This document shows positions 33,056-41,332 of a stretch of DNA of 64,000 nt, one piece after another. A program made the position numbers and the translations under genes. Source of the stretch: Sinorhizobium fredii USDA 257 (GTDB taxonomy: Bacteria; Pseudomonadota; Alphaproteobacteria; Rhizobiales; Rhizobiaceae). Every line of letters begins with the position of its first letter. Position 1 is the first letter of the stretch. The stretch covers positions 5,675,001-5,739,000 of the forward strand of contig NC_018000.1 in assembly GCF_000265205.3 (NCBI RefSeq), read 5' to 3'. The notes under the pieces are model-generated. The model saw nothing but the letters and a program-made list of their open reading frames with translations. It was not told the DNA's origin and did not search any database.

Positions 33056-33177
33056 GCTGCCAATGCGGGCTTCGCCGAGGAAATCGATCCGGCGGCGCAT
33101 CCGGCATGGAACCCGACCCGCATGGCAGGGCGTTAGTCTGCGATCGAAATTTCACCGCCTGAAGGAAGACCCCGTCC

Positions 33178-34353
33178 ATGCCGCTGCAAGTCAGTTCCAA
33201 TTCGGCCCGCCATGCGGCGGCGATGCGTGATCGATCCGGCGCCGGGCGCAGCCGCAATGGGCGCGATGTAGCGGCAGGCGAAGGTCCCGCGAAGGAAAGC
33301 GGGCTCGTCTATGTCAGCGATTCGGTGCCGGGCATCAGGCGGCAACGCTCCGGCAAGGGGTTCGTCTACCGGCTGCCGGACGGCTCGATCCTGACCGACC
33401 CCGTCGTGAAGGCCCGTATCGCATCGCTGGGCCTGCCGCCGGCCTACGAGAACGTGTGGATTTGCCTGGACGAGAACGGGCACCTGCAGGCGACCGGCTA
33501 TGACGCGCGCGGTCGAAAGCAATACCGCTATCACACGGAATGGCAGGTGCAGCGGAGCGGCGACAAGTTCGCTCAGCTCCTTCTCTTCGGCAAGGCGCTG
33601 CCGAGGATCCGGCGCACGACCCGCCGCCACATGGAAGGAGGAGCCGGCGACGCACGGACGGTGCTCGCCGCTCTGGTCGCCTTGCTCGACGAAGCGCATC
33701 TGCGAACCGGAAGTCCCGCCTATGTCGAGGCGAATTCGACCTATGGCGCGACGACGCTGTTGAAACGCCATTTGCGGCTCCTCGACGGTTACATAGAGCT
33801 GCGGTTTATCGCCAAGGGAGGCAAACGCGTGCAGCGGCGGCTGCGGCGCCCGAAACTGCAGCGCCTGCTCGAGAACATCGCCGACCTGCCGGGACGGCAG
33901 CTCTTCGTGTGGAGGGACGACAACGATGTCCTGCGCCCGGTCGACTCGGGGCGTCTCAACCGCTATCTGGCGGAGATTGCCGGCTTCTCGGTTTCGGCCA
34001 AGACGTTCCGGACTTGGGCGGGCAGCGTTGCCGCCTTCACGGCAGCACGCGAAGCACTGGAGAGAGGCGAGCGCCCGACCGTCAAAACGATGTGCGAGGC
34101 GGCTGCCGCGGCTCTCTGCAACACGCCGGCTATCTGCCGCAAAAGCTACATCCATCCGTATGTCATCGCTCTCGCGGATACCGGCTCTGCTGTCTCCGCC
34201 AAACAGCTGCGCCGCCGCGGACGCGCAAACCCTGAGCTACGGGTGGAGGAAGCGCGCATGCTCAATTTTCTTGTGCGCGCCGCACGTTCGGAGACCAAGG
34301 CAGCGGCCACGATGAACGGAATAACGGCGGGACCGAGCCCCGCCGTTATCTGA
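33178..34353 (+). CDS. DNA topoisomerase IB (poxvirus/eukaryote-like)
   Basis: 391 residues. The N-terminal domain binds DNA (VPGIRRQRSGKGFVYRLPDG and LPPAYENVWICLDENGHLQATGYDARGRKQYRYH). The catalytic domain contains RTGSPAYVEANSTYGATTLLKRH (R197 region), KTFRTWAGS (R278) and the nucleophile Y324 in CRKSYIHP. These enzymes relax supercoils by a 3'-phosphotyrosyl nick without ATP. Widespread but non-essential in rhizobia and often stress-regulated. The N-terminal ~40 residues are a poorly conserved basic extension. It shares a promoter region with the divergent SDR. Confidence 0.93.
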   Translation: MPLQVSSNSARHAAAMRDRSGAGRSRNGRDVAAGEGPAKESGLVYVSDSVPGIRRQRSGKGFVYRLPDGSILTDPVVKARIASLGLPPAYENVWICLDENGHLQATGYDARGRKQYRYHTEWQVQRSGDKFAQLLLFGKALPRIRRTTRRHMEGGAGDARTVLAALVALLDEAHLRTGSPAYVEANSTYGATTLLKRHLRLLDGYIELRFIAKGGKRVQRRLRRPKLQRLLENIADLPGRQLFVWRDDNDVLRPVDSGRLNRYLAEIAGFSVSAKTFRTWAGSVAAFTAAREALERGERPTVKTMCEAAAAALCNTPAICRKSYIHPYVIALADTGSAVSAKQLRRRGRANPELRVEEARMLNFLVRAARSETKAAATMNGITAGPSPAVI

Positions 34354-35043
34354 TCAGAGATTTTGATTGCTTCCGCCCGGGTTCCAGCCGGACGTTCCCC
34401 CGGACGAACCGGCGCCTCGAAGGCGAATATTGTTCTGGACGTGGCTAACGCCGGAGACGTTTTCCGCCAGGTCCTCGGCGCGGCGTTTCGCCCATTTGGT
34501 CTCGACGAAACCGCTGAGCTGAACCTCGCCACTTGTGACCGAGACCTCGATGTCGGAAGCGTCGAGTGCCCCGTCATCGCTCAGACGGTCGCTGACATCT
34601 TCCTGGATGCGGCTGTCGGAGCGGGTATAGCCCTTCGGCCCTTTGCCACGATGCTGATCCATTTGGCGCCGGCGCTCGGCATCTTCGTCACCGAACCATG
34701 AGGCTACCTCGTCGCCGGCCCGTTCGAAGAAGCCTCGCTCCTCGTCCCAGTCCCGGCTGGACCGCGGAGAGGACGGCCGCCCCCGATAGCCGTAGTCGGA
34801 ACCATAACCGCCATAACCACGCTCCCAGCTCGAACGCCCGTAGTCCTCACCCATCCTGCCATAGGGACCGGCACTGGATTCCGCATCCGGGAAATACTCG
34901 GAATTCTCGTAATCGGCGCCGCGCGGTTCGACCGTCTCCGCAAAGCGCCGCCGGGCGCCTCTCTCATCGCCGTACCAATCCCTGCCGGATTCGCGCGAGC
35001 GCCAATAGGGATCGTCTCGCCTCCAATCTTTTCTCCTGGGCAT
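34354..35043 (-). CDS. BON-domain protein with disordered Arg/Gly/Tyr-rich N-terminus
   Basis: 229 residues. Residues 1-100 are low complexity (RDDPYWRSRESGRDWYGDERG…, repeated Tyr-Gly). A conserved linker, FFERAGDEVASWFGDEDAERRRQMDQHRGKGPKGY, follows, and then a BON domain (RIQEDVSDRLSDDGALDASDIEVSVTSGEVQLSGFVETKWAKRRAEDLAENVSGVSHVQNNI). BON domains bind lipids or envelope components; this architecture, with SWFGDEDAERRR, is common in stress-induced alphaproteobacterial proteins. An RpoE2-type promoter lies 46 bp upstream. No signal peptide. Confidence 0.8.
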   Translation of the reverse strand: MPRRKDWRRDDPYWRSRESGRDWYGDERGARRRFAETVEPRGADYENSEYFPDAESSAGPYGRMGEDYGRSSWERGYGGYGSDYGYRGRPSSPRSSRDWDEERGFFERAGDEVASWFGDEDAERRRQMDQHRGKGPKGYTRSDSRIQEDVSDRLSDDGALDASDIEVSVTSGEVQLSGFVETKWAKRRAEDLAENVSGVSHVQNNIRLRGAGSSGGTSGWNPGGSNQNL

Positions 35044-35088
35044 CTGTTGCTCCTTTCCTTTCGATTCCTTGACGACTTCGACGATTCA

Positions 35089-35113
35089 AACCACCGAACA
35101 GCGTCTCGGTTCC
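35089..35113 (-). promoter_or_regulatory. RpoE2/EcfG-type promoter for the BON gene
   Basis: Minus strand GGAAC-N16-GGTT. Confidence 0.65.
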
Positions 35114-35160
35114 GGTGCGCGGCACGCATCGGCCAAGCGCCCCAGCCGAGCGGCGCGGGC

Positions 35161-35355
35161 TCAGTCGTCCTTTGTCTTGAGGGCGTCCGAGGGTTTGCCT
35201 CGGTGCGGGTCCTTCAGGTTTTCGCCGGCCGCATCCCGGTCATGCTCCGGGTCATCCTTCGCCGGCAAATAGCCTCTTGGCCGCGTCTCCTTCGGCCCTT
35301 CCCACCGCGGCGATTGCTCCGTGGTGCCGGGCGCTCCATTTTTTGGGGTCTTCAT
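35161..35355 (-). CDS. Small hydrophilic hypothetical protein
   Basis: 64 residues, MKTPKNGAPGTTEQSPRWEG…, highly charged and disordered. AGGAGAAAGATC precedes the ATG. It lies 27 bp downstream of the 81-residue gene and is probably read from the same RpoE2-type promoter at 35658-35682. Confidence 0.65.
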   Translation of the reverse strand: MKTPKNGAPGTTEQSPRWEGPKETRPRGYLPAKDDPEHDRDAAGENLKDPHRGKPSDALKTKDD

Positions 35356-35382
35356 GATCTTTCTCCTGTGCAGCCCGCTGTG

Positions 35383-35628
35383 TCACTCCTGGTCTTTCAT
35401 TGTCGGAAGCGGGAAGCGCTGGTCTTCGTCCTCGAGGTCGGACTCGACGACATAATCGTCCCTTTTCCTGCGCATTGCCTCGCGCGCGGCCCGCTTTTGG
35501 ATGAGTTCGTCCGGCTCCAGCGGCTGCGTGCCGGCTTCCGGATGCAGGTCGCTGTCGGTCTTGACGGGCTCACTGGAACCGGTCCTGACGTCCGGGACGC
35601 GCTTGGATTTGTTTTCGACTTTTCCCAT
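35383..35628 (-). CDS. Small hydrophilic hypothetical protein
   Basis: 81 residues, charged (MGKVENKSKRVPDVRTGSSE…, with a helical EPDELIQKRAAREAMRRKRDDYVV). GAGGAGGG lies close before the ATG. A consensus RpoE2 promoter lies 30 bp upstream. Function unknown; typical of the many short stress-induced proteins of this region. Confidence 0.7.
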   Translation of the reverse strand: MGKVENKSKRVPDVRTGSSEPVKTDSDLHPEAGTQPLEPDELIQKRAAREAMRRKRDDYVVESDLEDEDQRFPLPTMKDQE

Positions 35629-35657
35629 TTCGCCCTCCTCGGGGTTGCCGCTTGGTC

Positions 35658-35682
35658 AACGCCAGCCCGGAGGCGAAGTTCC
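35658..35682 (-). promoter_or_regulatory. Consensus RpoE2/EcfG promoter
   Basis: Minus strand GGAAC-N16-CGTT, exact match to the general-stress consensus, serving the two small leftward genes. Confidence 0.75.
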
Positions 35683-35715
35683 ATCGTGGGCCGCGCCAAC
35701 GAGGCTCTCGGCCTC

Positions 35716-35741
35716 GGAACAAAGCCCGGCGAGCCCGAGTT
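35716..35741 (+). promoter_or_regulatory. Candidate RpoE2-type promoter for the SDR gene
   Basis: GGAAC-N17-AGTT, 72 bp before ATG 35814; -10 box imperfect. Divergent from 35658-35682. Confidence 0.45.
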
Positions 35742-35813
35742 AGGAATCGCGCCCGTTATCGACGACTGGCCGAACAATCATTCGCGCCGAAATCCAAGAA
35801 GGAGGCCTGGACC

Positions 35814-36671
35814 ATGGAGAGTTACCCGCGCCCGCCGTTCAAGCGTCAGAGCCAGCCGATGCCTGGAACCACGGACCGTATGGACCCCCTGCCGGACCAC
35901 GGGGAGAAAACCTACCAGGGGTCGGGCCGGTTGCAGGGTAAGAAAGCCATCATCACCGGCGGAGACAGCGGCATTGGCCGAGCTGTGGCAATCGCCTACG
36001 CACGAGAGGGCGCCGATGTCCTTATCTCTTACCTGAACGAGCACGAGGACGCGAAATCGACCAAGACGCTTGTCGAAGAGGCGGGACGCAAGGGCGTCCT
36101 CGTCGCCGGCGATATCCAGACATCGGACCATTGCAAGCGAATTGTCGAGACGGCGCTCAACGAACTCGGCGGTATCGACATCCTTGTCAACAACGCCGCG
36201 CACCAGGCCTCCTTTCCGGATATCGCAGACATCTCCGACGAGGAATGGGAACTGACCTTCCGCGTGAACATTCATGCGATGTTCTATCTCACCCGCGCAG
36301 CGGTCCCGCATATGAAACCGGGCAGTTCGATCATCAACACCGCCTCGATCAATGCGGATGTCCCGAACCCGATCCTGCTGGCCTATGCGACCACCAAGGG
36401 TGCGATCCAGAATTTCACCGCCGGCCTGGCGCAAATGCTTGCCGACAAGGGCATACGCGCCAATGCGGTGGCGCCGGGCCCGATCTGGACACCGCTGATC
36501 CCCTCCACCCTTCCCGAGGATTCGGTCATGAATTTCGGCAAGCAGGTGCCGATGAAGCGGCCCGGGCAACCGGTGGAACTCGCCTCGGCCTATGTCATGC
36601 TGGCGGATCCGCTGTCGAGCTACGTCTCGGGCGCGACAATCGCCGTCACCGGCGGCAAGCCGATACTGTAG
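35814..36671 (+). CDS. Short-chain dehydrogenase/reductase (YghA/YhdF-like)
   Basis: 285 residues from ATG 35814 (MESYPRPPFKRQSQPMPG…, AAGGAGG upstream). The N-terminal extension with MPGTTDRMDPLPDHGEKTYQGSGRLQGKKAIITGGDSGIGRAVAIAYAREGADV is diagnostic of the YghA/YhdF branch of SDRs. NNAAHQ and the catalytic Ser/Tyr/Lys (NTASINADVPNPILLAYATTKGAI) are intact, and the C-terminus GATIAVTGGKPIL is normal. NAD(P)-dependent; substrate unknown, often linked to osmotic or oxidative stress. Followed after about 120 bp by the Pcm-esterase fusion. Confidence 0.88.
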   Translation: MESYPRPPFKRQSQPMPGTTDRMDPLPDHGEKTYQGSGRLQGKKAIITGGDSGIGRAVAIAYAREGADVLISYLNEHEDAKSTKTLVEEAGRKGVLVAGDIQTSDHCKRIVETALNELGGIDILVNNAAHQASFPDIADISDEEWELTFRVNIHAMFYLTRAAVPHMKPGSSIINTASINADVPNPILLAYATTKGAIQNFTAGLAQMLADKGIRANAVAPGPIWTPLIPSTLPEDSVMNFGKQVPMKRPGQPVELASAYVMLADPLSSYVSGATIAVTGGKPIL

Positions 36672-36716
36672 CCGCACCCGTTGCCGTCAGCGGCAATGCC
36701 ATGTCTCGCGGGCATG

Positions 36717-36741
36717 GGAACATTGGCAGCGTTTCGTGGTT
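36717..36741 (+). promoter_or_regulatory. RpoE2/EcfG-type promoter for the Pcm fusion gene
   Basis: GGAAC-N16-GGTT, 54 bp before ATG 36796. Confidence 0.65.
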
Positions 36742-36795
36742 GTCGGCCCGAGCGACGCCCGTGCTGGCGGTTGCGGCGTTTCAGGAGGGTCCGTG

Positions 36796-38772
36796 ATGAT
36801 CGATTTTTCCCATGCCCGCGAAAGAATGATCCTATCCCACCTCTCCCGCCGCGGCATCCGGGACCCCGATGTTCTCGAAGCGATGCGCATCGTTCCGCGC
36901 GAGGCCTTTGTCGACCCCGGCTTCGAAGAGTTTGCCTATGAGGATTCGGCACTGGCGATCGGCCACGGCCAGACCATTTCGCAGCCGTTCATCGTCGCGC
37001 TGATGACCGAGCAGGCCGAGGTCCAGCCGGGCGATACGGTCCTCGAGATCGGAACGGGATCCGGCTATGCGGCGGCTGTGTTGAGCCGCATCGCCGCTCA
37101 CGTCTACACCATAGAGCGCCACGCCGGCTTGGCCGAGGCGGCCCAAGGGCGCTTCGCCAAGCTCGGCTACGACAATATTTCCGTACGCGTCGGGGACGGC
37201 ACGACGGGTTGGCCGGACGCCGGGCCGTTCGACGCCGTCCTCGTGGCAGCGGGCGGTCCGGACGTACCGCAGGCTCTCAAGGAGCAGTTGGATCTCGGCG
37301 GCCATGTGGTCATTCCGGTCGGCCCACGCGACGAGCAGCGCCTGATGAAGATCACCCGCGTCAACGCCACCACATTCGAGCAACAGGACCTCGGCGGCGT
37401 CAGGTTCGTGCCGCTCATCGGCGAGCAGGGCTGGAAGGAAGCGGGGACAGAACTGCGCGCCAAACCCAGCCGCACGCCCACGCTGCCCGTATTGATCGCC
37501 GACGCGGCCGAGCCGCTGCCGGATCTCGACGACCCCGCCTTCGGCCGTCTTTTCGACCGCTTCGCCGAGCGACGGCTGGTGCTGCTCGGCGAGGCAAGCC
37601 ACGGCACGTCGGAATTCTATCGGGCCCGCGCGGCCATTACCCGCCGGCTGATCGAGGCGCATGGCTTTACCATCGTCGCCGTCGAGGCGGATTGGCCGGA
37701 CGCGGCGGCGGTCGATCGCTACGTCCGTCACCGGCCGCCCAGTGCCCGGCTGCAGGTTCCTTTCCAGCGCTTCCCCGCCTGGATGTGGCGAAACCGCGAG
37801 GTGATGGACTTCGTCGAATGGCTGCGCCGGCACAATGAAGACAAGGCCGAAGCGCAGAGAGCGGGATTCTACGGCCTCGACATCTACAACATGAGCGGCT
37901 CGATCGCCGCCGTCCTCGAATATCTCGACAAGGTCGATCCGCAGGCGGCAGCGATTGCGCGCCAACGCTATGGATGTCTGACGCCCTGGCAAAACGAGCC
38001 GTCCACCTATGGCCGGGCGGCGCTGAGCAGGAGTTTCCACAAATGCGAGGAGGCGGTCGTCCGCCAATGCCGCGACTTGCTGGAGAAACAGCTCCAGGCG
38101 GGGCAGGAAAACGGCGACGATCTTCTGGACGCGGCACAGAATGCGCGGCTCGTCGCCTCAGCGGAAAAATACTACCGCATCATGTACTACGCCGGTGCCG
38201 AGTCCTGGAATATGCGCGACTCCCATATGTTCGAGACGCTGCAGCACGTTGTCGACGCGCGCGGATCCGGCGCAAAAGCCGTCGTCTGGGCCCACAACTC
38301 GCATATCGGCGACGCCCGCCACACCGACATGGGAATGGCCCGCGACGAGCTCAATATCGGTCAGCTTTGCCGCGAGCATTTCCCGCATGAGACGGCGCTC
38401 ATCGGTTTCGGCACCCATGACGGACATGTCGCCGCGGCAAGTGACTGGGGAAGCGAAATGGAGGTGAAGGCGATACGGCCGTCGCTCGACGACAGCTACG
38501 AGCGCCACTTCCATGATTCCAAGGTCCGACGCTTTCTCCTGGATTTCTCTCGAGACCGAGTGCTCCGCGACCGCCTGCTGGAGCCGAAGCTCGAGCGGTT
38601 CATCGGCGTGATCTACAGGCCGGACACCGAACGGCTGAGCCACTATTCCTATGCCTCGCTGCCGCGACAGTTCGACGCCTTCGTTTGGTTCGACAGCACG
38701 TCGCCTATCACGCCGCTCGGGCCCGAACATATAGGATCGGGCGTGCCCGAGACCTTCCCGTTCGGTCTATAG
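36796..38772 (+). CDS. Fusion of protein-L-isoaspartate O-methyltransferase and erythromycin esterase-like domain
   Basis: 658 residues from ATG 36796 (GGAGGG upstream; a GTG one codon earlier is possible). Residues 1-215 are a complete Pcm: MILSHLSRRGIRDPDVLEAMRIVPREAFV, GQTISQPFIVALMTE, and the SAM motif VLEIGTGSGYAAAVLSRIA. Residues about 250-640 are an erythromycin esterase (EreA/succinoglycan biosynthesis-like) domain: RLVLLGEASHGTSEFYRARAAITRRLI, VAVEADWPDA and VVWAHNSHIGDARHTDMG. Pcm repairs isoaspartyl residues in ageing proteins; the esterase-like domain is of uncertain activity outside macrolide resistance. An RpoE2-type promoter points to stress or stationary-phase expression. Confidence 0.9.
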   Translation: MIDFSHARERMILSHLSRRGIRDPDVLEAMRIVPREAFVDPGFEEFAYEDSALAIGHGQTISQPFIVALMTEQAEVQPGDTVLEIGTGSGYAAAVLSRIAAHVYTIERHAGLAEAAQGRFAKLGYDNISVRVGDGTTGWPDAGPFDAVLVAAGGPDVPQALKEQLDLGGHVVIPVGPRDEQRLMKITRVNATTFEQQDLGGVRFVPLIGEQGWKEAGTELRAKPSRTPTLPVLIADAAEPLPDLDDPAFGRLFDRFAERRLVLLGEASHGTSEFYRARAAITRRLIEAHGFTIVAVEADWPDAAAVDRYVRHRPPSARLQVPFQRFPAWMWRNREVMDFVEWLRRHNEDKAEAQRAGFYGLDIYNMSGSIAAVLEYLDKVDPQAAAIARQRYGCLTPWQNEPSTYGRAALSRSFHKCEEAVVRQCRDLLEKQLQAGQENGDDLLDAAQNARLVASAEKYYRIMYYAGAESWNMRDSHMFETLQHVVDARGSGAKAVVWAHNSHIGDARHTDMGMARDELNIGQLCREHFPHETALIGFGTHDGHVAAASDWGSEMEVKAIRPSLDDSYERHFHDSKVRRFLLDFSRDRVLRDRLLEPKLERFIGVIYRPDTERLSHYSYASLPRQFDAFVWFDSTSPITPLGPEHIGSGVPETFPFGL

Positions 38773-38801
38773 GAGTGCGCGTCGGCTTAGCGCGGCGATA
38801 C

Positions 38802-39125
38802 TCAAAGCTCGGTGGAAATAATGTTGTCGACGGTGACTTGGCCGGCGATCACGCCGCGGTTCGAACCCGGCGGTGCCGGTCCCTCTTCGATCACGGTGTA
38901 GAGCTTTTCGCTGCGAAAGGCGCTCGCCATGTCGGTGGTCACACCCTCTGCCGGTTTCGCATCGATCTCGCGGAAATCGAGCTCTGCCTCCGAGGCAACA
39001 ATCCTGGCATCTCCGCTGGAGCGCGCAACGACCACCACTTCCCCTTGGTACTTGGCGTTCTGCCAGTTGGGATCAGAGGGCCCGGCCAGCGGCGACAACC
39101 GGTAAATCTTCAGTTCTTCCTGCAT
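38802..39125 (-). CDS. Hypothetical protein, rhizobial type
   Basis: 107 residues from the ATG at 39125 (MQEELKIYRLSPLAGPSDPNWQNAKYQGEVVVVARSSGDARIVASEAE), chosen because GAGG lies six bases upstream; an in-frame ATG two codons earlier is possible. Alpha/beta, soluble; the C-terminus VDNIISTEL is well formed. I do not know the function. Within the stress cluster, downstream of the 43-residue membrane peptide gene. Confidence 0.65.
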   Translation of the reverse strand: MQEELKIYRLSPLAGPSDPNWQNAKYQGEVVVVARSSGDARIVASEAELDFREIDAKPAEGVTTDMASAFRSEKLYTVIEEGPAPPGSNRGVIAGQVTVDNIISTEL

Positions 39126-39142
39126 GAGCATCCTCGATGTGG

Positions 39143-39274
39143 TCATTCGGACTGATCGATCGCATGCGGCGCCGGCTGTCCCTCTTCCGACGGACCATCG
39201 AACGGAAAAATCGTCCAGAGCACCGCGACCAGTATCAGAACGACGATCCCTGCTGCGGCTACGCTTTTCGACAT
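39143..39274 (-). CDS. 43-residue membrane peptide
   Basis: MSKSVAAAGIVVLILVAVLW… forms one transmembrane helix followed by an acidic tail PSEEGQPAPHAIDQSE. The ribosome site GGAAG is close; an adjacent ATG (39277) could also be used. A GGAAC-N16-GATT sequence (about 100 bp upstream, minus strand) is a weak RpoE2 candidate. Precedes the 107-residue gene by 17 bp. Confidence 0.55.
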   Translation of the reverse strand: MSKSVAAAGIVVLILVAVLWTIFPFDGPSEEGQPAPHAIDQSE

Positions 39275-39395
39275 CATACTTCCGGCATTTGCTGTGATTG
39301 GATCAGAAAAATCTGCGGTTTTACCGCCTCTCCTATCAATCGCCAGGCATTGGAATTGTTCCCCCGCCGAGGCGTCGCTTCGCACCCTCCCGTTC

Positions 39396-39420
39396 GGAAC
39401 CATTCGCCATACGGCCGGTT
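39396..39420 (+). promoter_or_regulatory. RpoE2/EcfG-type promoter for the DUF892 gene
   Basis: GGAAC-N16-GGTT, 28 bp before ATG 39449. Confidence 0.7.
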
Positions 39421-39448
39421 GGATCACCTTTTAGAGGAGGAAAGCGCG

Positions 39449-39955
39449 ATGCATAAGGCGAGCGACCATTTGCAGGCCTGGCTGAGGGATGCGCATGCGA
39501 TGGAAGAACAGGCGATCACGATGCTCACCAGTCAATCCCGGCGGCTGGAAAACTACCCTGAGCTCAAGGCGCGGATCGATCGGCACCTACAGGAAACCCG
39601 CGATCAGGCCGCAATGCTCGAGCGTTGCCTTGAACGATTGCACGGCGGGAGCTCGGCCATCAAAGATATCAGCGGCAAGATCGTAGCCATCGGACAGGGT
39701 CTGAGTGGGCTCTTCGTCAGCGACGAAGTCGTCAAGGGCTCGCTTGCCAGCTATACGTTCGAGCATATGGAAATCGCCAGCTACAAGATCCTAATCGCTG
39801 CCGCCGACTACGCGGGCGATCAGGAAACGAAGCGGATCTGCGAGACCATTCTGCAGCAGGAAGTCGAGATGGCCGAGTGGCTCGACCAGCATGCCGCGGA
39901 AATCACCCGCACGTTCCTGGAACGGGATCAGCGCGGCGTGACGGCCAAGCACTGA
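39449..39955 (+). CDS. Ferritin-like DUF892 (YciE/YciF) protein
   Basis: 168 residues from ATG 39449 with AGGAGG upstream. The four-helix ferritin-like pattern has carboxylate/histidine ligands (LRDAHAMEEQAITML, HLQETRDQAAMLERCL, YTFEHMEIASYKILI, ILQQEVEMAEWLDQHAAEI), as in the DUF892/YciF family. Family members are stress-induced and probably bind iron; enzymatic role not established. A good RpoE2-type promoter lies 28 bp upstream. Confidence 0.85.
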   Translation: MHKASDHLQAWLRDAHAMEEQAITMLTSQSRRLENYPELKARIDRHLQETRDQAAMLERCLERLHGGSSAIKDISGKIVAIGQGLSGLFVSDEVVKGSLASYTFEHMEIASYKILIAAADYAGDQETKRICETILQQEVEMAEWLDQHAAEITRTFLERDQRGVTAKH

Positions 39956-40076
39956 CAGGTGAGCGGCGCGACGAGCCTCCTCCTGGGGCGGCGCAGGATA
40001 GATCGCCGGTGAAGCTTGAGCTGCACCCGAAGTCGAAACGTCATCACGCCAGACTGGCGACGAGACGGTGATGCAA

Positions 40077-40108
40077 ATGAGGCCCGCCTTAGCCAAGGCG
40101 GGCCTCAT
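40077..40108 (-). terminator. Strong hairpin between convergent DUF892 and DUF1236 genes
   Basis: A perfect 14-bp stem (ATGAGGCCCGCCTT / AAGGCGGGCCTCAT) with loop AGCC. No long T tract on either side, but position between two convergent genes suggests bidirectional termination. Confidence 0.6.
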
Positions 40109-40128
40109 CGCTGACGGCGTTTCGCCGG

Positions 40129-40647
40129 TCAGGCGATGACCGCGACAATGTGCATGTTGTTCGGATCGACAATGACGATCCGGCCATCTGCGAGCATGAA
40201 GTATTTGTAGCTCTTGTAAGCGGGAACGATCTCGACAATCCGCGGCGGCAAGGCGTGGAGAGTCACGCTCTGCGGCACGGCAACGCCGACGGACACGTCA
40301 AAGTCCACCTTGTCAACCGGTTGAACGCTGCTTTCCTTTATGACGCTGCGCAGCTGGGTTTGCTGCTCGGCCGTCACTTCTACTCCAGCCGAAGAGCTGA
40401 TGGCGCCGGTCGTACCGGTGTCAGGGGTTTTTGGGCAGTCGGCCGGCGCATTGGGTTTCGAGCAACGATCGTCCTTCTGGCCGGTTACGGCCTGACTGTC
40501 GCTACCCGGCATTTGCTGGGTCTCGGTCCCCTGCGACTCCGGGGCTTGCTGCTGCGGTTGTTGGGTGTCCTGTGCCACGGCAACTCCACCAAGAGCGAGG
40601 GGCGATACGGCGAGTGCGAATGCGAGTACTGAGTGCCTGAATTTCAT
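40129..40647 (-). CDS. DUF1236-family exported protein
   Basis: 172 residues. A signal peptide (MKFRHSVLAFALAVSPLALGGVAVAQ) is followed by a Gln/Ser/Thr-rich linker and the DUF1236 domain (LPPRIVEIVPAYKSYKYFMLADGRIVIVDPNNMHIVAVI). These proteins occur in rhizobia as periplasmic or surface stress proteins; activity unknown. GGAGGAAAC precedes the ATG, and an RpoE2-type promoter lies at 40678-40702. Confidence 0.8.
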   Translation of the reverse strand: MKFRHSVLAFALAVSPLALGGVAVAQDTQQPQQQAPESQGTETQQMPGSDSQAVTGQKDDRCSKPNAPADCPKTPDTGTTGAISSSAGVEVTAEQQTQLRSVIKESSVQPVDKVDFDVSVGVAVPQSVTLHALPPRIVEIVPAYKSYKYFMLADGRIVIVDPNNMHIVAVIA

Positions 40648-40677
40648 TGTTTCCTCCTTCCCGGATTTCGGCGCTCC

Positions 40678-40702
40678 AACCGCGTCGCCGAAGATTTGTT
40701 CC
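40678..40702 (-). promoter_or_regulatory. RpoE2/EcfG-type promoter for the DUF1236 gene
   Basis: Minus strand GGAAC-N16-GGTT, 31 bp upstream of the start. Confidence 0.7.
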
Positions 40703-40745
40703 TGCTAATATAAGTGATCCCACAACAGCCACTCGTTGACACAGC

Positions 40746-40770
40746 GGAACAAAGTGCTGGTCTTTGCTTT
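40746..40770 (+). promoter_or_regulatory. Candidate RpoE2-type promoter for the 86-residue gene
   Basis: GGAAC-N16-CTTT, 24 bp before ATG 40795; -10 box imperfect. Confidence 0.4.
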
Positions 40771-40794
40771 CCCCTCTCAGGAAGAAGGAGGGAT

Positions 40795-41055
40795 ATGATG
40801 GCACGCAACAGCACCAAGAAACCCACCCGCGAGAAACCCATGCTGCCGACCGATGAAGAGCCGGCTGGCACGCCGAAAAGCATGAAAGTGCAGACGGTCG
40901 TTCAAGGCCGGGTCCGCCCGGTGCGCAGCAGAGACGAGCAGAATGTAGATCCGGACGAAACGCTTCCCAACGACGAGGAAGAGCAGTCGATTGCCGACAA
41001 TCCCTCGCGCGAAGAAGTGCGCTTTGGCGAGGTGAAAACGCCAAAGCCCGACTGA
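40795..41055 (+). CDS. Small hydrophilic hypothetical protein
   Basis: 86 residues (85 if the second of two adjacent ATGs is used), MMARNSTKKPTREKPMLPTD…, charged and probably disordered (NVDPDETLPNDEEEQSIADNPSREE). AAGGAGGG lies just upstream. Short stress-region protein, function unknown. Confidence 0.65.
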   Translation: MMARNSTKKPTREKPMLPTDEEPAGTPKSMKVQTVVQGRVRPVRSRDEQNVDPDETLPNDEEEQSIADNPSREEVRFGEVKTPKPD

Positions 41056-41080
41056 CTTGCGAGCAAACGCGTTACGACCA

Positions 41081-41105
41081 GGAACCTTCGCCGGCAACGC
41101 CGGTT
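41081..41105 (+). promoter_or_regulatory. RpoE2/EcfG-type promoter for the 57-residue membrane protein
   Basis: GGAAC-N16-GGTT, 27 bp before ATG 41133. Confidence 0.7.
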
Positions 41106-41132
41106 GGCTTCACTGCAAGGAGGCACCGAAAC

Positions 41133-41306
41133 ATGTTGATGGACTATTTCTGGCTACTGGTGACCGGCGGCGGTGCCTTCATCCTGGGCGCTGTGATTGC
41201 CTATGCGGTCATGCGGCAGAAGCCGCTCCCGCCCGTGACCAAGGAAGCGCAGAAGCGGGAAATCGACAGGCTGTACGAGCGCCCGCCGGAAAACAAGGCC
41301 CGCTGA
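41133..41306 (+). CDS. 57-residue single-pass membrane protein
   Basis: Starts MLMDYFWLLVTGGGAFILGA; one membrane helix (about residues 5-26) followed by a charged cytoplasmic tail TKEAQKREIDRLYERPPENK. AAGGAGG lies 10 bases before the ATG. The size and layout resemble many stress-induced rhizobial membrane peptides. Function unknown. Preceded by a good RpoE2-type promoter. Confidence 0.7.
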   Translation: MLMDYFWLLVTGGGAFILGAVIAYAVMRQKPLPPVTKEAQKREIDRLYERPPENKAR

Positions 41307-41332
41307 TTCAGCCCATTGACGTCGCACTGGCC

